Positions 4,795 to 9,100 of a DNA stretch of 9,100 nucleotides are shown here, piece after piece; within the stretch, counting starts at the first letter, position 1; every line of letters begins with the position of its first letter. Both the position numbers and the translations under genes were made by a program. Where the stretch lies: assembly GCA_007116995.1 (NCBI GenBank), contig SKHL01000243.1, positions 1 to 9,100 on the forward strand, read 5' to 3'. The notes beneath the pieces are model-generated. The model ran no database searches. It was not told where the DNA came from and saw only the letters and a program-made list of their open reading frames with translations. This DNA comes from Limnochordia bacterium (GTDB lineage Bacteria > Bacillota > Limnochordia > Darwinibacteriales > DTU012).

Positions 4795-6147
4795 TTATGC
4801 ATCTGGCTGGAAAGCTGACCATCCTAAATAGAGTACTTCACACAATTCGGCTACAATCATACCAATAATACCTGTGATCGCTGGGTTACTCGGCCCAACT
4901 ATGGCCACTGTCAGTATGGTGATCGTCAATGTAACCACGTTCACCATTTTACCTGCACCTAAGTGCTTAGTCATGCGACGTTTCATTAATAGGCCCCAAT
5001 AAAATTCTCGGGAGACCATCAATAGAGGCAATAAGGCCATCAGTTTCAACACATCCATGGCCAAAATACCCATCTGCTCACTGGCTCCAATGACAGACGT
5101 GAGAATGGTATACCCTAAGTTAGTAAAGGAGAGTAGTAAAAAAGCACCAGATAAGCCTAATCCTAAAAAGATAGCAAACCGACGTACAATCCATAGGGTA
5201 TGGGGATCCCCTTCATCAATAAAGTTGAGAGGTACTTGGTGAAACATCATTAATGGACTAACAACAATCATTCCTAACCCCCAGGCTACGGCATAGGTTG
5301 CTAAAGCTAATTCTGGTCGTTCCGTTCTAGCGAGCCCCATATTAATAATGGGCATTGCTAACGTTTTAATAAAGGCGGTGACAATCAATGGAACAAAGAA
5401 CCGCATGATTGTTGCCGAAGTAACTTCGCTTTGCCCTTGTTTCGCTCCCACATTATTTACCATGAACCATTGACCGAAATGACCTATCACGAAGCGAGCA
5501 CCAACAAACAAGAAAACTAACTCTATAGAGATGGCTGTTAGAAATAATAGCCCCGCTAAAATTCCTGGATGGATGAAACTAAGCCGTGGTACAGAGACAA
5601 CTAATATACTAACATAAACAATCCGAAACACAGTTGCTGCTGTTAGTAGCGGTGTAGCCTGGCATTTGATCAAGAGTCCTTGTAGAAAGTTACGCACAGC
5701 AGCCGCCACGGGAAAAATAATGAATACATGAAGAATTATATTTGTGGCAGCCAGTGTTTCACCCGATAGACCCATAGCATGCCTAATAATCCACTTCGCT
5801 GTTCCCGATAGTACCAAGAAGGTAAATACTAACACGATCAAGCCAACCAAACCAATAATAAAACCCCGAACCCGTTGGTAGCTCTGGAAATCATCGACTA
5901 ACGCACTAACAGTTTGTCTTACCATCATTATGGGGCTTTCAAGCACATGCATAAAGCTTTTTGCTACCGCAAAGGCAGAAATATACACCTCAGGAGACGG
6001 CAGTCTAGCCAGACCCGCATTGAACAGGGAATGTGTAGTTAATGTAAGAATAGAAGTAAGGGTCAGTGGAAGATAAAATCGAATTAATGCAGAAAAACGG
6101 AGTTTATCCGTTTTTTGTGCGGTCTTAGCCTGAAGAATTATGACCAT
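4795..6147 (-). CDS. Polytopic membrane protein, MATE/MOP-type, ANKH-like transporter
   Basis: The 450-residue protein is very hydrophobic with about 12 predicted membrane segments. Two homologous halves can be seen. RFYLPLTLTS with GLARLPSPE (about 23-53) matches RFFVPLIVTA with GLARTERPE (about 249-279). LQGLLIK (155-161) matches YWGLLMK (383-389). The offset is 226-228 residues in both cases. Such an inverted or tandem duplication of six-helix bundles is the plan of the MOP exporter superfamily (MATE, polysaccharide flippases). The RF-x-x-PL-x-LT start resembles the ANKH group, known in animals for pyrophosphate/ATP or citrate release. Direction and substrate in bacteria are not known to me. 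The ATG at 6147 has GGAAG six bases upstream, while AAAGGA abuts the ATG. The palindrome at 6190-6204 may control it. Confidence 0.75.
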   Translation of the reverse strand: MVIILQAKTAQKTDKLRFSALIRFYLPLTLTSILTLTTHSLFNAGLARLPSPEVYISAFAVAKSFMHVLESPIMMVRQTVSALVDDFQSYQRVRGFIIGLVGLIVLVFTFLVLSGTAKWIIRHAMGLSGETLAATNIILHVFIIFPVAAAVRNFLQGLLIKCQATPLLTAATVFRIVYVSILVVSVPRLSFIHPGILAGLLFLTAISIELVFLFVGARFVIGHFGQWFMVNNVGAKQGQSEVTSATIMRFFVPLIVTAFIKTLAMPIINMGLARTERPELALATYAVAWGLGMIVVSPLMMFHQVPLNFIDEGDPHTLWIVRRFAIFLGLGLSGAFLLLSFTNLGYTILTSVIGASEQMGILAMDVLKLMALLPLLMVSREFYWGLLMKRRMTKHLGAGKMVNVVTLTITILTVAIVGPSNPAITGIIGMIVAELCEVLYLGWSAFQPDA

Positions 6148-6189
6148 TCCTTTCTTCCGTTTGCTTTTGGTTGCCTGATTCCACTATAA

Positions 6190-6204
6190 GGATTAAATTA
6201 ATCC
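6190..6204. promoter_or_regulatory. 7-1-7 palindrome upstream of the transporter
   Basis: GGATTAA (6190-6196), a central A, and TTAATCC (6198-6204) form a perfect odd palindrome 43 bases before the transporter start. On the minus strand a TATAGT -10-like hexamer follows it directly (6183-6188), so the palindrome would fill the promoter spacer, a classic operator position. A good -35 is not found. It is also short enough to occur by chance. Confidence 0.4.
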
Positions 6205-6210
6205 AACTAC

Positions 6211-6244
6211 TTATAAGCCCCTTAGTGTGCATAGTTATAAGGCC
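6211..6244. repeat. Pair of direct repeats, 24-base spacing
   Basis: TTATAAGCCC (6211-6220) and TTATAAGGCC (6235-6244) differ at one base. They lie 24 bases apart, about two helical turns, between the activase stop and the 6190-6204 palindrome. They could be binding sites for a regulator of the transporter gene. Confidence 0.3.
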
Positions 6245-6277
6245 TCCCGGTTGACTAACTCTGCGTCAGTACCTTGC

Positions 6278-9100
6278 TTAATGGTTTTGAATAGGTGCCA
6301 CCGTATCTGCTATCCCTCTATCTCTCCGTGACGACACCATGTTATCAAAGGCTGTTGATAGCATCAGCTTGATCCTATTTAATTGATTAATCTCGCTAGC
6401 TCCTGCATCATAATCAATAGCCACAATATTGGTGCCAGGATATACTCGCTTAAGCTCCTTCATCATACCCTTACCTGTTACATGATTCGGCAAACAGGCG
6501 AAAGGTTGCATGCAGATGATATTTTTCACTCCACTCTCGATTAATTCCACCATCTCACCTGTTAAAAACCATCCTTCGCCAGTTTGGTGCCCAAGGGAGA
6601 TTATTTTCGAAGCACCTTTTGCTATCTCCGTTATGGATTTTGGCGGGGTAAAGCGTTTGCTGTTCCGTATTGCTTCTTTATAGGTTCGACGGTATAGTTC
6701 AATAGCGGCGATCAAGGTTTTATACAAAATCTGATCCTTTTTACTACCTGAGAGATACTTATATCTAAAATCAAACCCCAAGCACGAATAGAGTAGAAAG
6801 TCAATGAAGTCTGGGACGACGGCTTCCGCTCCCTCTTTCTCGACCATATCAACCACGTTATTATTGGCTGTCGGATGAAATTTAACAAGAATCTCCCCCA
6901 CAAGTCCCACCTTTGGTTTTACTATGTCAGTTAAGCTCAACTGCTCAAACTCGTCAACGATACTCTTTATGTTGGTTTGAAACCCTGTTACTCCAGGTGA
7001 ACTCAGGGCATTTTTGCATATATCAACCCATCTCATATACAATTGATTGGCTGATCCCTTCACCTTTTCATATGGTCGTACCCGGTAGAGAACCTTCATA
7101 AGCAAATCTCCGTAAACCATACCCATCATCGCTCTATGCAACAGGCTAGGACTTACACGAAACCCCGAATTGTCTTGGCTACGTTGAGGGCTCAGGGACA
7201 ATATGGGTATACTAGGAAATGCAGCATCAACCAATGCTTTGCGTAAAAACCCAATATAATTGGTGGCCCGGCATCCGCCTCCAGTTTGTGTAATTAAGAC
7301 CGATGTGGAGGTCAGATCATACTCACCAGATTTTAGTGCTTCAATCAACTGTCCTAACGCAATGATAGCAGGATAACAGGCATCATTATTCACATACTTA
7401 AGCCCTTCTGCAACCGCGTTTTTATCCTTCGACGGAAGGACAACGGCCTGGTAGCCTGATAAACGAAAGGACTCTTGCAGAAACTGAGAATGAATAGGAG
7501 ATATCTCGGGAATTAAGATGGTATGGGTGTCTTTGGTCTCCCCCTTCTTTGCTTTCCAGGCTGATGACCACTGTGAGCTAGCCTCTCTCTTTCTGTTTTT
7601 AAACACGCGCTCATTTATAGCCGCTTCTAGTGAACGCAAACGGATCCGTACTGCCCCTAAATTATTCCCTTCATCAATTTTTAGCGCTGTGTACATGTTA
7701 TCCCAGCGGTCCAATATCTCCTGTACTTGATCAGTCGTTACAGCATCTAAGCCACACCCGAAAGAGTTTAGTTGTACAAGTTCAAGCCTAGGATGCTCTG
7801 CCACAAAGCTCGCTGCCGCGTATAACCTAGAGTGATACACCCACTGGTCTACCACTCGCAAAGGCCGCTCGACGCGACCTAAGTGGGCCACAGAATCCTC
7901 GGTTAATACTACCATTCCTAACGAAGCTATCAGGTCGGGAATACCATGATTAATAGCAGGATCCAGATGATAGGGCCTTCCAGCTAACACCACTCCCCGC
8001 AATCCATATCTCTCGATATAATCTAGCGTTTTCTGCCCTTGGCGCTTAATATCCTGTTTGAATTGTTTTTGCTCATTCCATCCGCTCTCAACTGCTTGAT
8101 TTATCTCCTTCTTCGTTATAGAAAAATCACTAAGTTCCTGATATAAACGCTTGGCTAGCCGTTTTTGATCATCAATGGGTAAGAAGGGATGTAGATAACG
8201 AACTCCTTGCTCCCGCAGGAGATCCACATTGTTTTTGATCACCTCAGGATAGGAGGTAACAATAGGACAATTAAAATGATCATCCGCCCCAGCTTGCTCT
8301 TGTTGCTCATGGCTAATACACGGATAGAAAATGGTCGGAACCCCTTCTTCCACCAAGCTAACAATATGACCATGAACTAGTTTTCCTGGATAACAAACAG
8401 ATTCTGATGGCATTGTTTCGATTCCCTTTTGGTATATACCGTCTACTGATGGTCCGGATAGCTCTACTGAGAATCCTAGTTCAGTGAAAAAGGTATGCCA
8501 AAAAGGATAGTTTTCGTACATATTCAAAACACGTGGGATTCCTATTCGTCCCCGTTTAGCCTGACTGAGGTCTAGCGATGTATAGTCAAATACCCGCTGG
8601 TATTTATACGTAAAGAGATTAGGCAATTCCTTGCGGACCTTGCTCTTCCTAGCTCCTTTGTCACAGCGATTACCAGTGATATATATGTCCTCTGCGCCGA
8701 ATCGATTTATGTTAAGTCGACAATGATTAGAACACAGCTTACATCGGGATTGGCTGGCTGTAACAGTCAGTTTTTCGATGGCTAGTTCATCAAGCAAGGT
8801 AGTACTATACCCCTCTTCGAAACGCTCTAACCCAATTAGCGCAGCACCAAACGCGCCCATAATACCTGCAATATCGGGTCTAACCACTTCACGCTCAATG
8901 ATCAGCTCAAAGCTTCGTAGAACTGCGTCGTTGTAGAAAGTGCCACCCTGTACCACGATCTGCTTGCCAAGCTGATCGGAATGCTTCAGCTTAATTACTT
9001 TATGGAGAGCATTCTTAATCACAGAATAGGATAAACCTGCAGATATATCTCCCACTGTCGCGCCTTCTTTTTGTGCTTGCTTTACTCTAGAATTCATAAA
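6278..9100 (-). CDS. 2-hydroxyacyl-CoA dehydratase activase, large fused form (5' end outside window)
   Basis: The frame is open to the window edge; the Met at 9097 is only an internal residue. The visible 940 codons are the C-terminal part of a protein that in this family is about 1,400 residues long. Counting from that Met, 1-95 is the end of the second BcrAD/BadF/HgdC ATPase domain (VQGGTFYNDAVLR, GIMGAFGAALI). Next come CX2CX3C (Cys119, 122, 126) and GNRC (Cys145), a likely metal or Fe-S site. The DUF2229 region (about 184-420) has IGIPRVLNMYENYPFW and CYPGK, and a dehydratase-D-like region (about 525-640) has DACYPA and QTGGGCRATNY. The C-terminal domain has CMQPFACLPNHV (862-873) and the IDYDAGASEIN signature. 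HgdC-type activases use ATP to drive low-potential electron transfer to a partner dehydratase or double-cubane protein; here ATPase and acceptor-like parts are fused. It is cytosolic and oxygen-sensitive. The partner is unknown. Confidence 0.9.
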   Translation of the reverse strand, partial: FMNSRVKQAQKEGATVGDISAGLSYSVIKNALHKVIKLKHSDQLGKQIVVQGGTFYNDAVLRSFELIIEREVVRPDIAGIMGAFGAALIGLERFEEGYSTTLLDELAIEKLTVTASQSRCKLCSNHCRLNINRFGAEDIYITGNRCDKGARKSKVRKELPNLFTYKYQRVFDYTSLDLSQAKRGRIGIPRVLNMYENYPFWHTFFTELGFSVELSGPSVDGIYQKGIETMPSESVCYPGKLVHGHIVSLVEEGVPTIFYPCISHEQQEQAGADDHFNCPIVTSYPEVIKNNVDLLREQGVRYLHPFLPIDDQKRLAKRLYQELSDFSITKKEINQAVESGWNEQKQFKQDIKRQGQKTLDYIERYGLRGVVLAGRPYHLDPAINHGIPDLIASLGMVVLTEDSVAHLGRVERPLRVVDQWVYHSRLYAAASFVAEHPRLELVQLNSFGCGLDAVTTDQVQEILDRWDNMYTALKIDEGNNLGAVRIRLRSLEAAINERVFKNRKREASSQWSSAWKAKKGETKDTHTILIPEISPIHSQFLQESFRLSGYQAVVLPSKDKNAVAEGLKYVNNDACYPAIIALGQLIEALKSGEYDLTSTSVLITQTGGGCRATNYIGFLRKALVDAAFPSIPILSLSPQRSQDNSGFRVSPSLLHRAMMGMVYGDLLMKVLYRVRPYEKVKGSANQLYMRWVDICKNALSSPGVTGFQTNIKSIVDEFEQLSLTDIVKPKVGLVGEILVKFHPTANNNVVDMVEKEGAEAVVPDFIDFLLYSCLGFDFRYKYLSGSKKDQILYKTLIAAIELYRRTYKEAIRNSKRFTPPKSITEIAKGASKIISLGHQTGEGWFLTGEMVELIESGVKNIICMQPFACLPNHVTGKGMMKELKRVYPGTNIVAIDYDAGASEINQLNRIKLMLSTAFDNMVSSRRDRGIADTVAPIQNH

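Overview
The window looks like part of an anaerobic Bacillota (Firmicutes) chromosome. The reasons are purine-rich Shine-Dalgarno sites close to the AAGGAGG consensus, a sigma-A type promoter with TTGACA-17-TAATAT, a moderately AT-rich composition, and the C-terminal two thirds of a large oxygen-sensitive-type 2-hydroxyacyl-CoA dehydratase activase. The genus cannot be assigned from the sequence alone. All protein calls come from reading motifs; no database search was run.

Left part (1-2024): all supported genes are on the minus strand. They are the first 80 codons of a site-specific DNA methyltransferase cut by the left edge (1-241, not available as a closed ORF), a 133-residue protein of unknown function (513-914) with a convincing promoter about 110 bases upstream, and a membrane-anchored coiled-coil protein ending in a LysM domain (1353-2024). 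The 438-base stretch 915-1352 holds the promoter, an orphan Shine-Dalgarno motif, several inverted repeats, and a possible 30-residue mini-gene or gene remnant (1180-1272).

Middle part (2025-4364): a plus-strand alpha/beta hydrolase resembling Est30-type carboxylesterases (2294-3040) runs convergently into a minus-strand PfkB-family sugar kinase, probably 2-keto-3-deoxygluconate kinase (3037-4137). Their stop codons overlap by four bases. The best kinase start is seven codons inside the longest ORF, because the ribosome binding site lies within those seven codons.

Right part (4365-9100): three more minus-strand genes. These are a small coiled-coil protein of unknown function (4365-4694), a 450-residue polytopic membrane protein with a clear internal duplication, resembling MATE/MOP-type or ANKH-like transporters (4795-6147), and the activase (6278-9100), whose 5' part lies outside the window. 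The activase and transporter are 130 bases apart and could be co-transcribed, but a 7-1-7 palindrome in the gap suggests local control of the transporter.

The genes do not form one obvious pathway: sugar-acid kinase, esterase, transporter, activase and wall-binding LysM protein look like ordinary neighbouring units. I see no CRISPR array, transposase, rRNA or tRNA. The least explained parts are the protein-like but interrupted frame at 1090-1310, the two unknown small proteins, and the methyltransferase entering at the left edge.
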